Assembly (NCBI RefSeq): GCF_003634015.1
Contig: NZ_RBII01000001.1
Span: 930,001-994,000, forward strand
Direction of reading: 5' to 3'
From: Litorimonas taeanensis
GTDB taxonomy: Bacteria > Pseudomonadota > Alphaproteobacteria > Caulobacterales > Maricaulaceae
Length of the DNA: 64,000 bases
Of this stretch, positions 33,464 to 43,005 are shown piece after piece. Position 1 is the first letter of the stretch. Every line of letters starts with the position of its first letter. The translations under genes were made by a program, and so were the position numbers. The notes below the pieces were generated by a model. It did no database searches, was not told the origin of the DNA, and saw nothing but the letters and a program-made list of their open reading frames with translations.

Positions 33464-34402
33464 TTATGTTCTGATATCTTTAAAGCCTTGGGAACCCATT
33501 TTGTCCTGACGGCGAATGTAAGCATCAATAGTTTGAGCCCGATTCGCAGGATCGGGGTGGGTAGACATAAACTCAGGTTGGCGATTTGGATTATCAGCGG
33601 CCATTTTCTCCCAGAGTTTAACAGCCTGATACGGATCATAACCGGCTTTATACATATAATTCACACCTAATAAGTCAGACTCGCTTTCATGCTTTCGTGA
33701 ATATGGGAGGACCAAGCCAATTTGAGTTCCAAGACCTAAGGCTTGAACAAGCATTTGAGCGTTGCGGTTGGCACTATTCATACAACTCTCGCGCTGACTA
33801 CCTGCTAAAGAGTTACATTTTTTAGAAAACTGTGTGCTCCCTAAAACTGAACCACCAACCACGGCCACTTGTGACGCCATTTGCAAAGACATACGTTCTT
33901 GGGCGTGCTTTCCTGCAACGTGCCCTACCTCATGCCCCATAATACCAGCAATTTGATCATCATTATCGGTAAAATCCATCATACCTTTATAGAAACCCAC
34001 ACGGTTACCTGGGAGTACAAAAGCATTTTTTGTATCAGTGTCGAAAACAGCATAATCCCAAGTTTGGTTCGCCCGGCCAGCCCCGCGCGATATGCGACTA
34101 CCAATATTCGCCAGACGTCGTGTATAGCGAGGATCATTAGAAGTTGGCGTTTGTTGCTTCATCTCTGCCCATGATGCCGCGGCCATACTGCTTAGCGATT
34201 CTCCGCCAGGCGCTAACCCCACAAATTGCTTACGACCCGTTTCAGGGTTGGTTGCGCAAGACGTCAACCCCGCCCCCGTCGCTACAACAGCACTGCCTGC
34301 GGCTATTTTCCTAACGAAAGCTCGCCGACTCGTGGATGAAGTTTCGCTAATTTCCGTTACAACCGGCTTAGGGGTCGAATTATGAGTGTGATTAAAACAC
34401 AT
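33464..34402 (-). CDS. M48 family zinc metallopeptidase, Tat-type lipoprotein
   Basis: A 312-residue secreted metallopeptidase. The zinc motif GHEVGHVAGKHAQERM (HExxH) is near residue 157, with the third ligand Glu probably in ESDLLGVNYM. The N-terminus has a twin-arginine-like motif SRRAFVRKI and a hydrophobic run ending LTSC, suggesting a Tat-exported lipoprotein. It resembles the periplasmic Oma1/LoiP/BepA-like M48 proteases that remove faulty outer-membrane proteins, but it lacks the TPR domain of BepA. It is divergent from the AsmA gene. Protease call is firm; substrate is not known. Confidence 0.88.
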   Translation of the reverse strand: MCFNHTHNSTPKPVVTEISETSSTSRRAFVRKIAAGSAVVATGAGLTSCATNPETGRKQFVGLAPGGESLSSMAAASWAEMKQQTPTSNDPRYTRRLANIGSRISRGAGRANQTWDYAVFDTDTKNAFVLPGNRVGFYKGMMDFTDNDDQIAGIMGHEVGHVAGKHAQERMSLQMASQVAVVGGSVLGSTQFSKKCNSLAGSQRESCMNSANRNAQMLVQALGLGTQIGLVLPYSRKHESESDLLGVNYMYKAGYDPYQAVKLWEKMAADNPNRQPEFMSTHPDPANRAQTIDAYIRRQDKMGSQGFKDIRT

Positions 34403-34635
34403 GGGCCTGTCCTCCTATGACATCTTTGCTTAACACCCATAATAGCTAGCGCAAACGCAAGGCGATTTATAGCTAAAAGGTGAGCTCGCAAGGGGAGCAG
34501 GGTTTTTGTGCAGATTACATTCATTTTAGCCCCGTTATGAGAACAATTCTGTTATTATTGCGTAGTAACTATGAGTAAGGCTTAATAAGCAGCCGTTGGC
34601 CCCTATTGACTAGGTAGCGGCATAGAGGAACAGAC

Positions 34636-37600
34636 ATGAAAAAGTTTATCATTGGATTTGCAGCTCTGGTTATTCTTATCATCGGCGCCATAATGTTCGT
34701 ACCCGGCCTGATCCCTTCTGATGTTTATAAAAGCCGAATAGAAGAGCAGCTATCAACAGAGCTAGGGCGTGATGTCACCATTTCTGGAGACGTAAAGCTC
34801 CAAACCTTTCCTTTTATTCGCGCTAAAACTGGCGGTGTGACTATTCAAAACCCAGAAGGCTTTAGCGAGACTCCGTTCTTATCTGTCGAAAAGCTCGAAG
34901 CTAGAATTAAACTATTACCGTTATTATCAAAGCGAGTTGAGATATCAGGCTTTGAACTCGTGGAACCTAAAATATGGCTTGAAACCAATGCCCAAGGTCA
35001 GTCAAACTGGGTCACAGCCTCATCTGAAACACAATCACCTAAAGTGGAAAAAGAGTCCTTTAAACGTACAGGTGGGTTCAATTCTCTAGATCCTCAAATC
35101 GAGTCCTTTACACTCACCGATGGGCAAATAAGTTACATCGACACACAGACAAACACATCTTACGCGCTCTCAGATATTGATGGCTCTTTGACTTTTCCAG
35201 GCTTAGATAAGCCCTTCAAATTTGACATCGCACTTGATTATCAGGGCGAGCGCGCAACAATTGAGGCTGACATTAATTCGATACGGGCATTCCTAGATGG
35301 CCGCACCGCACCTGTAAGAGCCGATATCTCAACAAGTTTTGCCGAAATTTCAATAGATGGAGAATTCCTTGCGTCAGAGGATTTAGACTTCACGGCAAAG
35401 ATTTCATCCAACATCTCAGACGTAAAAGCAATACAAAGCCTCACTCCAGAAACTTTGCCTTATATTGAGCTATTTGAAACCTTGACAGCCAATGGCGACT
35501 TCACCCTTCGCAACAACGTTTTATCGGCTTCAAACGCCGATATAGAGGTCATCGGTGATGGTCTTAATGCTCAATATAAAGGTACTGCCACCTTATCTGA
35601 TACACCTGTATTGGACGGCTCTATAAAGGTTGCTCTAAACGAGTTTTCAAAATTTACCCCTTACCTTCCAGATAATGTCCCTCCTCTTGACATCTTACAG
35701 TCCATAAATGGGAATGCAGTCCTGAGTGGCACCAATACTGGGTTTATTGCCAAAGACATTAACGTCGCAGTCAAGGGCAATAGCTTTTCAGCCGATTACA
35801 CGGGTGAAGCCTCAATGTCAGGCTCAGACATAACTGCATCAGGCCAATACCAAGCCAACACCGAAAATATTGAACAGCTCATCAATCTTGCCAAGATTGA
35901 AACGCCTTACGCCGTTTTGGTCGGAACTTTACAGTCTAACGGAAAAGTCACCTATCAAAATAAGGTGACAACACTCTCAGATCTATCTGTAATTGCCGAA
36001 AATGGTGACTTAAACGGCAGCTACACAGGCACGGTGACTCTGGATAAAGCCCCTTCCTTAAACGGCACCTATACCCTTTCGATTGAAGATTTGTCGAATG
36101 TTGCCAAGGTACTACCTGAACCGATCCCCTACGCAGAAGCTATCAAAACGGTAACGTCGGAAGGCAGCATAATTACACAAGGCGAGAATTACACTCTTTC
36201 TAACGTTATGGCGAATTTGAACAATGGCCTTTTAAACGGAAACTTTAATGGAAACGCGTCTTATAAACCGAATTCAAAAGAGTCACTTTCACTCACAGGT
36301 TCTCTAGCAGCTGATATCTCGGATATAAGAGCCATCGCTGCCCTGGGTGATGTTAATTTACTTCCAGATACAGAAGTTGGCTCGATATTCGACACGCTTG
36401 CGGTTTCAGGTGATATGTCTGGCACTTTAAATGCTATTAGTTTTAAAAATGCTGTAGTTGAGTTTGACCAAATTAAAGGCACCGGGGAGTTCAATGTAGA
36501 CCTATCAAGCGTGAAGCCCTTCATTGATGCAAATCTGAATTTAGAAGGCTTAGACTTACGCCCTTATATGGCCAGTTATAGCACTCAAAACCCAACAGGT
36601 GAAATCTTGCCATGGAATGAAGCGCCCATGAATGTGGCACCCTTCCAAAGCATGGATGGCGATTTTGTTTTCACGACACCTAACGTTATCATGGACAGAC
36701 TTCGTTTAGGTCAGACCAATATCGACGCCACACTCAAAAATGGTCGAATAGATGCCAACCTCCCTAACCTCTCCCTTTACGGCGGAAGTGGAGATGTGGT
36801 GGCTTCATTTGACACAAATGAAGCCGTACCAAAACTGGAAATGACACTGAACTTCAATGGACTAGAAAGTAATAGCTTTCTCAACGCCGTGGCTGGATTT
36901 GACAAGGCTTCTGGTGGAGCCAAAACTGATATTACACTGACGTCTCAGGGCCGCTCTCAAGCTGAATTAATGCAAGGCCTTAACGGGCAAGGTTTATTTG
37001 CCTTAGCCAACGGATCCATCAAAGGCATAGATGCCGCTGAATTTCTTACAGGACTGGATCAAGCCTTTACCACGCGATCTTTACCTTCTGGCCTTGGTGC
37101 CTCAAAATCCACTTCTTTTGAGGACATCCAAGCCCTTTTCAAGATCGAAAATGGAGTGGTCAAAATCAACGACTTTGATTTCGAAGCATTAGGTGTATCT
37201 GCTTCAGGAGGCGGGACACTTGATATTGGCGGACAGTCAATGGACTTTAGCTTCAGACCACGTCTAACGGGGGAAAATGCCAGCAATTTAGCAGCCTTTG
37301 GTATTCCATTACGTTTCACAGGTGATTTTGGGACGGCGAAAGCAAGCCTAGACACTGACTTTTTAAGTAAAATAGTGGCAGAGAAAGCCAAAGCAGAGGC
37401 CGTTTCGAGATTGCAAAATGAGGTAAAAGGCCCTGTTGGGTCAATATTGGGCGGGATCATTGGCGGAAATTCAACCTCATCAACGACAACTGATGAGCAA
37501 ACACAAGGTACGTCATCTTCTTCATCACAGAGTCAAACCTCCACAAAAGAGGAAGCCATAACGAATGCATTAGGCGGACTTTTTGGGAGTAATAAAACGA

Positions 37601-37725
37601 CAGAAACATCAGACAATGATGAAACAGTTTCTGATAAGACTGAAGAAGAGAAAAACAAAGAAGCAGCTAAGAAGAAGCAAGAGGACGATTTAAAGAAAGC
37701 CTTTGGTTCACTCTTTGGTGACTGA
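34636..37725 (+). CDS. AsmA-family bridge-like envelope protein with internal repeats
   Basis: A 1029-residue protein with one N-terminal membrane anchor (residues 4-24) and an AsmA domain (about 25-200). A middle region (about 200-650) has repeats of roughly 80-100 residues, recurring as a short YxG..-LxGxx..L unit followed by LPxx.PY-type turns. The AsmA C-terminal domain follows (about 680-900, GQGLFALANGSIKGID, GGGTLDIGGQSMDFSFRPRL), then a Ser/Thr-rich and finally Glu/Lys-rich tail. AsmA relatives (YhdP, TamB) form long hydrophobic grooves that carry phospholipid to the outer membrane. AGGA lies 6 nt before the ATG. Cargo unknown. Confidence 0.88.
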   Translation: MKKFIIGFAALVILIIGAIMFVPGLIPSDVYKSRIEEQLSTELGRDVTISGDVKLQTFPFIRAKTGGVTIQNPEGFSETPFLSVEKLEARIKLLPLLSKRVEISGFELVEPKIWLETNAQGQSNWVTASSETQSPKVEKESFKRTGGFNSLDPQIESFTLTDGQISYIDTQTNTSYALSDIDGSLTFPGLDKPFKFDIALDYQGERATIEADINSIRAFLDGRTAPVRADISTSFAEISIDGEFLASEDLDFTAKISSNISDVKAIQSLTPETLPYIELFETLTANGDFTLRNNVLSASNADIEVIGDGLNAQYKGTATLSDTPVLDGSIKVALNEFSKFTPYLPDNVPPLDILQSINGNAVLSGTNTGFIAKDINVAVKGNSFSADYTGEASMSGSDITASGQYQANTENIEQLINLAKIETPYAVLVGTLQSNGKVTYQNKVTTLSDLSVIAENGDLNGSYTGTVTLDKAPSLNGTYTLSIEDLSNVAKVLPEPIPYAEAIKTVTSEGSIITQGENYTLSNVMANLNNGLLNGNFNGNASYKPNSKESLSLTGSLAADISDIRAIAALGDVNLLPDTEVGSIFDTLAVSGDMSGTLNAISFKNAVVEFDQIKGTGEFNVDLSSVKPFIDANLNLEGLDLRPYMASYSTQNPTGEILPWNEAPMNVAPFQSMDGDFVFTTPNVIMDRLRLGQTNIDATLKNGRIDANLPNLSLYGGSGDVVASFDTNEAVPKLEMTLNFNGLESNSFLNAVAGFDKASGGAKTDITLTSQGRSQAELMQGLNGQGLFALANGSIKGIDAAEFLTGLDQAFTTRSLPSGLGASKSTSFEDIQALFKIENGVVKINDFDFEALGVSASGGGTLDIGGQSMDFSFRPRLTGENASNLAAFGIPLRFTGDFGTAKASLDTDFLSKIVAEKAKAEAVSRLQNEVKGPVGSILGGIIGGNSTSSTTTDEQTQGTSSSSSQSQTSTKEEAITNALGGLFGSNKTTETSDNDETVSDKTEEEKNKEAAKKKQEDDLKKAFGSLFGD

Positions 37726-37887
37726 TAATCATTGCCAATATGCTTGAGTGATTGACAGGGCAGATTGATTTAATCTAACTCTACATTCTCATAGATAAAA
37801 GGAATTTTTACCTCCGTTTTAAAGTATACGAGGTATGACTTTACATACATTAGGCCTTACTGAGACATAAATTCATAAAGGCCTTGT

Positions 37888-38781
37888 ATGATTGAAGATC
37901 CAATAATTGCCGCGCAAACACCCGCCCCGGACTTCACAATAAATCAAGTTTGGGAAGCTTATACGGATGAAGAGCACGCAGTTTGGGATTTACTTTACCA
38001 ACGTCAATCAGACCTTCTGAAAGACCGAACAACGCCAGAGTTTCTAGAAGGATTAGAAAAACTGTCTCTAAGTGACGGGGGAATCCCTGATCTTTCTACG
38101 CTAAACCCAAAGCTACAGGCTCTGACAGGCTGGACTGTCGTCATGGTACCCCACCTTGTACCAGATAATGTGTTCTTTGAACATCTGGCAAACCGCCGCT
38201 TCCCCGCAGGACGATTTATACGTAAACGCAACCAACTGGATTACTTACAAGAGCCAGATGTTTTCCATGATATATTTGGCCACGTTCCCCTCTTAACACA
38301 GCCTGTTTTCGCTGATTACATGCAAGCTTATGGTCAGGGCGGACTTCGCTCTCTCGAATATGATGCTCTGAAATACTTAGCACGACTTTATTGGTACACT
38401 GTGGAGTTTGGACTCATTAACACCCCTGCTGGCCTTCGCCATTACGGGGCCGGCATTGTTTCCTCTTATGGAGAAGCACAATATAGCCTAGAAAGCCGCT
38501 CACCACATCATATCGGTTTTGACCTTAAACGCGTTATGCAAACAGAATATAAGATTGATGACTTCCAAGACTGTTACTTTATCATTGATTCATTCGAAGA
38601 ACTTTTCGCGGCAACTCAGCAAGATTTCGAGCCCATTTATAAAAATCTGATAGAGAACGACACGGTTTTTACTCCGCAATGCTTAGCTCAAGAAGACTCT
38701 ATAATTCAAAGAGGCGACCTCTCTTACGGCCGTGATAATGTTTCCATCTTGCCTGAGCCTGACGCGATTCCTCACGCCTAA
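37888..38781 (+). CDS. phhA: Phenylalanine 4-monooxygenase
   Basis: A 297-residue pterin-dependent hydroxylase that converts phenylalanine to tyrosine. The iron ligands are visible: two His in PDVFHDIFGHVPLL and the Glu in YWYTVEFGLI. FIRKRNQLDYLQEPD and SYGEAQYSL are further conserved blocks. It lacks the regulatory ACT domain of animal enzymes, as usual for bacteria. The start has AAGG about 7 nt upstream. The usual partner phhB (pterin dehydratase) is not in the window. Confidence 0.94.
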   Translation: MIEDPIIAAQTPAPDFTINQVWEAYTDEEHAVWDLLYQRQSDLLKDRTTPEFLEGLEKLSLSDGGIPDLSTLNPKLQALTGWTVVMVPHLVPDNVFFEHLANRRFPAGRFIRKRNQLDYLQEPDVFHDIFGHVPLLTQPVFADYMQAYGQGGLRSLEYDALKYLARLYWYTVEFGLINTPAGLRHYGAGIVSSYGEAQYSLESRSPHHIGFDLKRVMQTEYKIDDFQDCYFIIDSFEELFAATQQDFEPIYKNLIENDTVFTPQCLAQEDSIIQRGDLSYGRDNVSILPEPDAIPHA

Positions 38782-38950
38782 AGCCTCTTACTTACCTCAA
38801 ACATAGGCATCTATGGTGATTGCTTGTGCTAACTGGTCATGGAAACTTTGCGCAGTGCTTATGGCGCGTGCAAGCGCGACAGAGTGTGAATACAAATTAT
38901 TTGCCCGCGATAATCTCTCCATCATCAGCTGACAAACAAACACCGCTCAT

Positions 38951-38978
38951 AAAAAAAAGCCCGGCAAAAGCCGGGCTT
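38951..38978 (-). terminator. Rho-independent terminator of the OmpA-like gene
   Basis: AAGCCCGGC (38957-38965) and GCCGGGCTT (38970-38978) form a 9-bp stem with an AAAA loop. Reading the minus strand, a run of eight T (38951-38958 as A on plus) follows the stem. It lies 27 nt past the OmpA-like stop. Confidence 0.9.
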
Positions 38979-39004
38979 AAATTCGTCAAAATAAGTTCAA
39001 AGAC

Positions 39005-40339
39005 TTAGTTGATGATACCACCAGTTTCACTAAGTGAGATCAAAACTTCTGTACGACGGTTAAGATCTTCCTTAACGCCATCGCCAGTTTGAACGAACAA
39101 TTCAGTTTCGCCCTTACCTTCTGACGTGATGATTTCATCACGAACACCTTGGCGAACCAACTCGTCACGCGCATCTTTGGCACGACGCTTAGAAAGCGCT
39201 AGGTTGTAAGCAGCAGAACCTGATGAATCTGTATGACCAACAACACGAATGTTGTCGACGTTACAATATTGACCGATATCTAGGATACGGTTGATTGTAT
39301 TGCGTGTTTCAGCAGATTGACCTTTATCGAATTCATAATAGATGATTTCTTGACGATATTGCTCACCACAAAGAGAAGCGATTGTTTCGCGTGAGCGAGT
39401 CTCAACTGGACATGTCGCAAGATCATAAACCAATGAACCATCCCAACATGTATATGTTTGTGGCTGAACTGGACACTCACCTGAATCAAAGACCATTGAA
39501 CCATCCCAGCAACGTACTGTTGGCTGAGGCTCAGCAGGACACTGATTAGTGTTAAAGACCATTGATCCATCCCAACACTCTACATTAGCCACTGGAAGAG
39601 GCGCAGGTACTGGAGCCGGAGCACCAAAGCGGTAACGGAAACCAGTCAATAAAGTGTGTGACGCAGCATCTTCATAAACTGTTGTAAAGTTAGATGCAGG
39701 AACAGCACCAACACGGCGGCCATCTAGTCTGACTTCACCAGCATCAGCATATTTGTACTGAGTATCCCAAGTTAGATTATCAGAGATAGCATAACCTAGA
39801 CCCGCTAGAACTTGCCAACCAAAATTCGTGTCTGAATCAATTGCATCACAATATGACGGGATTGTTCCATTCGTAGCACCTGGGCAAGCTGAAGACTGTT
39901 GGAAAGTATTGGTTGAATCTACATAGTCACCAGCTGTTGCTAGCATTCTACCATGAGAAATACCAAGACCTGCACCAACATAAGGTGTCCAGTCACCGAA
40001 ATCATTGAAATCATAAATAGCGTTCAACATAAGGTTTCTAGTGCGCAATTGTGCATCACTATTTGGAAGAGATGAGATTGAACCCAAGTCAGTCTTCAAA
40101 TCTGTTCCGTCTAATTCCAAACGCCAGCCGCTTGGGAACTGATAACCAAGACCAAGTGAATATGCGAAATCACCTTCGCTCTCAACATCACCAACCATAC
40201 CTTCGCTAAATGAGCCGTCTGTATGTGTACCATAACCCGCGTTACCGCGAAGATACCAACCACTCTCTTGAGCGGATGCGAGTGATGGCGCCGCCATCAG
40301 GGCGGCTGTGGCCGCAGCAAAAAGAAGCTTCTGCTTCAT
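39005..40339 (-). CDS. OmpA-family outer-membrane protein with a Cys-rich CWDGS repeat linker
   Basis: A 444-residue protein starting MKQKLLFAAA at 40339, preceded by a strong GGAGG site 9 nt upstream. Signal peptide residues 1-23; an eight-strand OmpA-type barrel about 24-240. Then a Pro-rich stretch and three tandem units beginning CWDGSMVF/CWDGSLVY (first at about residue 255), each with a second Cys and spaced about 22-25 residues. A C-terminal OmpA/MotB peptidoglycan-binding domain follows (about 325-444, VVGHTDSSGSAAYNLALSKRRA). It tethers the outer membrane to murein. The strong ribosome site and terminator suggest an abundant protein. The repeat linker is unusual. Confidence 0.92.
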   Translation of the reverse strand: MKQKLLFAAATAALMAAPSLASAQESGWYLRGNAGYGTHTDGSFSEGMVGDVESEGDFAYSLGLGYQFPSGWRLELDGTDLKTDLGSISSLPNSDAQLRTRNLMLNAIYDFNDFGDWTPYVGAGLGISHGRMLATAGDYVDSTNTFQQSSACPGATNGTIPSYCDAIDSDTNFGWQVLAGLGYAISDNLTWDTQYKYADAGEVRLDGRRVGAVPASNFTTVYEDAASHTLLTGFRYRFGAPAPVPAPLPVANVECWDGSMVFNTNQCPAEPQPTVRCWDGSMVFDSGECPVQPQTYTCWDGSLVYDLATCPVETRSRETIASLCGEQYRQEIIYYEFDKGQSAETRNTINRILDIGQYCNVDNIRVVGHTDSSGSAAYNLALSKRRAKDARDELVRQGVRDEIITSEGKGETELFVQTGDGVKEDLNRRTEVLISLSETGGIIN

Positions 40340-40389
40340 GGTTATTTCCTCCGTCAATGGCATAGCCATATTAGTTAATAGTTCGAACG

Positions 40390-40405
40390 CTTACTGGTCA
40401 GTAAG
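40390..40405. promoter_or_regulatory. Perfect 16-bp palindrome upstream of the OmpA-like gene
   Basis: CTTACTGGTCAGTAAG is fully self-complementary and lies 51 nt before the start codon, a place expected to overlap the promoter or 5' leader. Its form is that of a TetR-family operator. No regulator gene is nearby. Confidence 0.45.
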
Positions 40406-40615
40406 TGTATTCTGAACACTCTTACCATGGATTAGTTCCATAAGACCACACTGCAATAGCCCTATTCCACCAATTTTAAAAGGTTTTTTACGAAAAGTTG
40501 CTAAAATACATCACTATTTTGATTGAATATTCAAGCACTCACCAAGCTACGGCATGTGAGGAACATCCCAGCGATCGATTCTAGCAACCTATTATTCTAG
40601 AGATAAAATTGGGAA

Positions 40616-40691
40616 TGGTACGCCCGCACGGACTCGAACCGTGGACATCCTCATTAAAAGTGAGGCGCTCTACCAACTGAGCTACGGGCGC
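40616..40691 (-). tRNA. tRNA-Lys (TTT)
   Basis: A full cloverleaf on the minus strand runs from GCGCCCGTAGCTC to encoded CCA. The anticodon loop reads CTTTTAA, so the anticodon is TTT (Lys); the T arm has GGTTCGAGTCC. The acceptor pairs GCGCCCG with CGGGCGT, leaving a terminal G1:U72. The gap of about 280 bp between it and the OmpA-like gene holds only the palindrome described. Confidence 0.95.
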
Positions 40692-40801
40692 TTTTCAAAG
40701 CGTGGCGTTACCTATTAGGCGCGAACTAGACAGTCAAGCCTAAAAGGAGACGAAAAACCGTACAATTTCAGGGTTTTTTCACCTACCCCGTATTTTTCCT
40801 T

Positions 40802-41926
40802 TTATCCACGCCAATTTTTTCTGAACTCTTCTACAAAAGCTTCAAAACGTTGCTCGAATATTGCGGATCGTATACGCGCCATAAGGTCTTCAAAATATGC
40901 AATATTGTGCCAACTCAATATCATCCCACCCAACATTTCTTTTGAGCGCACTAGATGATGGACATAAGCCTTAGAATAAGCATTGGAAGCCTCACAGGAT
41001 ATTGTCTCGTCCAAAGGGCTTTCATCCTCAGAAAATTCGGCGCGTTTGATATTATACGGCCCTGTATCAGTCCACACCTGTCCGTGACGACCTGAACGCG
41101 TAGGGATAACACAATCAAACATATCTACCCCCCTAGCGACAGCCTCAACCAAATCTATCGGCTTTCCGACCCCCATTAAATAGCGCGGACGGTCTTCGGG
41201 AAGATGCAAAGTTGTGAAATCTAATACCTCACACATCATTTCATGCCCTTCGCCTACTGCCAAACCGCCAATAGCGTATCCACCATACCCACCTGCCGCG
41301 CCCTCTGTTCGGCTTGATATCGCTGACTTCTCTCGTAAATCTGGAAAGGTCGAACCTTGAACAATAGCAAAGAGCGTTTGCGATTCGCGCTCCCCAAAGG
41401 CCTCTAGGGAACGCCTGCCCCATCGCAAGGATAACTCCATAGAGCTTTTCGCCTGCTCATGTGTTGACGGGAATGCCGTGCATTCATCTAGTTGCATTGA
41501 AATATCGGCCCCTAGAAGATCGGCTTGTATTTCTATGGAACGTTCGGGTGACAGCATATGCCGACTACCATCCAGATGGCTCTGAAATTCTACACCAGCT
41601 TCACTCATTTTTCTAAGCTTAGACAAAGACCAAACTTGGAAACCACCCGAATCTGTTAAAATCGGACCGCTCCAACCGCCAAATTTGTGAAGCCCACCAA
41701 GTTTTTTTACACGCTCAGCCCCTGGACGGAGCATTAGGTGATAGGTGTTTCCCAAGATAATATCAGCCCCTGTCCCTTTCACTTGGTCCATATAGACACC
41801 TTTTACAGTGCCGGCTGTGCCAACAGGCATAAATGCAGGCGTCCTGATATCTCCGCGCGGGGTGCGTAACACACCTGTGCGAGCCTTGCCTTCACGGGCA
41901 TGAATATCAAATGGGAATACAGCCAT
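40802..41926 (-). CDS. tgt: tRNA-guanine transglycosylase with an altered zinc site
   Basis: A 374-residue TIM-barrel enzyme that exchanges guanine-34 for preQ1 in tRNA on the queuosine path. The substrate Asp is in [12 protein letters not shown], the nucleophile Asp in [15 protein letters not shown], and AIGGLAVGE is conserved. The C-terminal zinc motif CxCxxC is degraded: at the expected place the protein reads [15 protein letters not shown], keeping one Cys, with the first replaced by Ile and the third by Ser; the His in SWHNIAYF remains. It directly abuts queA (the two share no gap), typical of the family operon. Confidence 0.93.
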   Translation of the reverse strand: MAVFPFDIHAREGKARTGVLRTPRGDIRTPAFMPVGTAGTVKGVYMDQVKGTGADIILGNTYHLMLRPGAERVKKLGGLHKFGGWSGPILTDSGGFQVWSLSKLRKMSEAGVEFQSHLDGSRHMLSPERSIEIQADLLGADISMQLDECTAFPSTHEQAKSSMELSLRWGRRSLEAFGERESQTLFAIVQGSTFPDLREKSAISSRTEGAAGGYGGYAIGGLAVGEGHEMMCEVLDFTTLHLPEDRPRYLMGVGKPIDLVEAVARGVDMFDCVIPTRSGRHGQVWTDTGPYNIKRAEFSEDESPLDETISCEASNAYSKAYVHHLVRSKEMLGGMILSWHNIAYFEDLMARIRSAIFEQRFEAFVEEFRKNWRG

Positions 41927-42985
41927 TTAATCGGCCTTCCATATCAAACTACTGTCACCATAGGAGTAAAAACGGTAATTATTTTCAATTGCATAAGCGT
42001 AAGCCGACTGCATACGATCCAAGCCAGCAATAGCACTCACAAGCATAAATAATGTTGACTTAGGCAAATGAAAATTTGTCATCAACCCATCAATCACCTT
42101 AAAATCAGACCCTGGTGTCAAGAAAATTTCGGTTTCCGCAGACCCACTCTGTACTTTCCCGACCTCATCCACCGAACTCTCCAAGGCTCGCAGCGATGTC
42201 GTACCAACGGCTACAATCCGGCGCCCCTCTGCCTTCGCCTTATTAATTTGCGCCGCAGTAGAATCAGAAATTGTATAGCGTTCTGAATGCATTTTATGCG
42301 CGGATGTGTCTTCAGACTTTACCGGCAAAAAAGTACCCGCTCCAACATGAAGGATGAGCCGAGCAAGCTCTACCCCCTTATCACTCAAACTTTGAAACAC
42401 TTCTGGAGTGAAGTGCAGGCCAGCCGTTGGCGCAGCAACGGATCCCGCCTCTTGCGCATAGACAGTCTGATAGTCTTCCACGTCCTGTGCATCAGGTTTA
42501 CGTTTACGGGCAATATATGGCGGAAGAGGCGGCTCTCCTGCGGCATCTATAGACGCCATCAAATCACCTTCGCACTCAAATGTAATTGCGACATCGCCGC
42601 CCTCACGCTTATCGCTAATGACACCCTTTAACTCATCAGAGAATGTTAAAACATCCCCTTCCCTAACGCGTTTAGCGGGGCGAACAAAAGCGCGCCAAGT
42701 CATGTCGGTTTCTGGAGTGTGTAGATTTACATCTACTGTCACAGCCCCCCCGCCGCCATGAGAACGCGCAGGTCGCACCCCCTTCAGTGCGGCTGAAAAA
42801 ACCTTAGTCTCGTTCAGGACCAGCACATCGCCCGCATTTAAGAGCGTCGCCAAGTCAGAAACTCGATGATCTGAAAACTCACCGGCAGCAGAGACATGCA
42901 ACAACTTTGCGGAGTCGCGCGGAACCGATGGCCGCAAAGCAATTGCGGCCTCTGGAAGCGTAAAGTCGAATAGAGAGACGTCCAT
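41927..42985 (-). CDS. queA: S-adenosylmethionine:tRNA ribosyltransferase-isomerase
   Basis: A 352-residue enzyme that transfers and isomerises the ribosyl part of AdoMet to preQ1-tRNA, making epoxyqueuosine. Motifs: LPEAAIALRPSVPRDSAKLL at the N-terminus, DVLVLNETKVF, APTAGLHFTPEVF, LHVGAGTFLPV and TNFHLPKSTLFMLVSA. Length is normal. It lies between a cyclophilin gene (20 nt upstream) and tgt (0 nt downstream), probably in one transcript running from coaD. Confidence 0.95.
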   Translation of the reverse strand: MDVSLFDFTLPEAAIALRPSVPRDSAKLLHVSAAGEFSDHRVSDLATLLNAGDVLVLNETKVFSAALKGVRPARSHGGGGAVTVDVNLHTPETDMTWRAFVRPAKRVREGDVLTFSDELKGVISDKREGGDVAITFECEGDLMASIDAAGEPPLPPYIARKRKPDAQDVEDYQTVYAQEAGSVAAPTAGLHFTPEVFQSLSDKGVELARLILHVGAGTFLPVKSEDTSAHKMHSERYTISDSTAAQINKAKAEGRRIVAVGTTSLRALESSVDEVGKVQSGSAETEIFLTPGSDFKVIDGLMTNFHLPKSTLFMLVSAIAGLDRMQSAYAYAIENNYRFYSYGDSSLIWKAD

Positions 42986-43005
42986 AACGGACGGCCTTGA
43001 GAGGC

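Noticed and set aside
38820-39008. 62-residue plus-strand frame between phhA and the OmpA-like gene
   Set aside because: It runs through the terminator and has no ribosome site or family.
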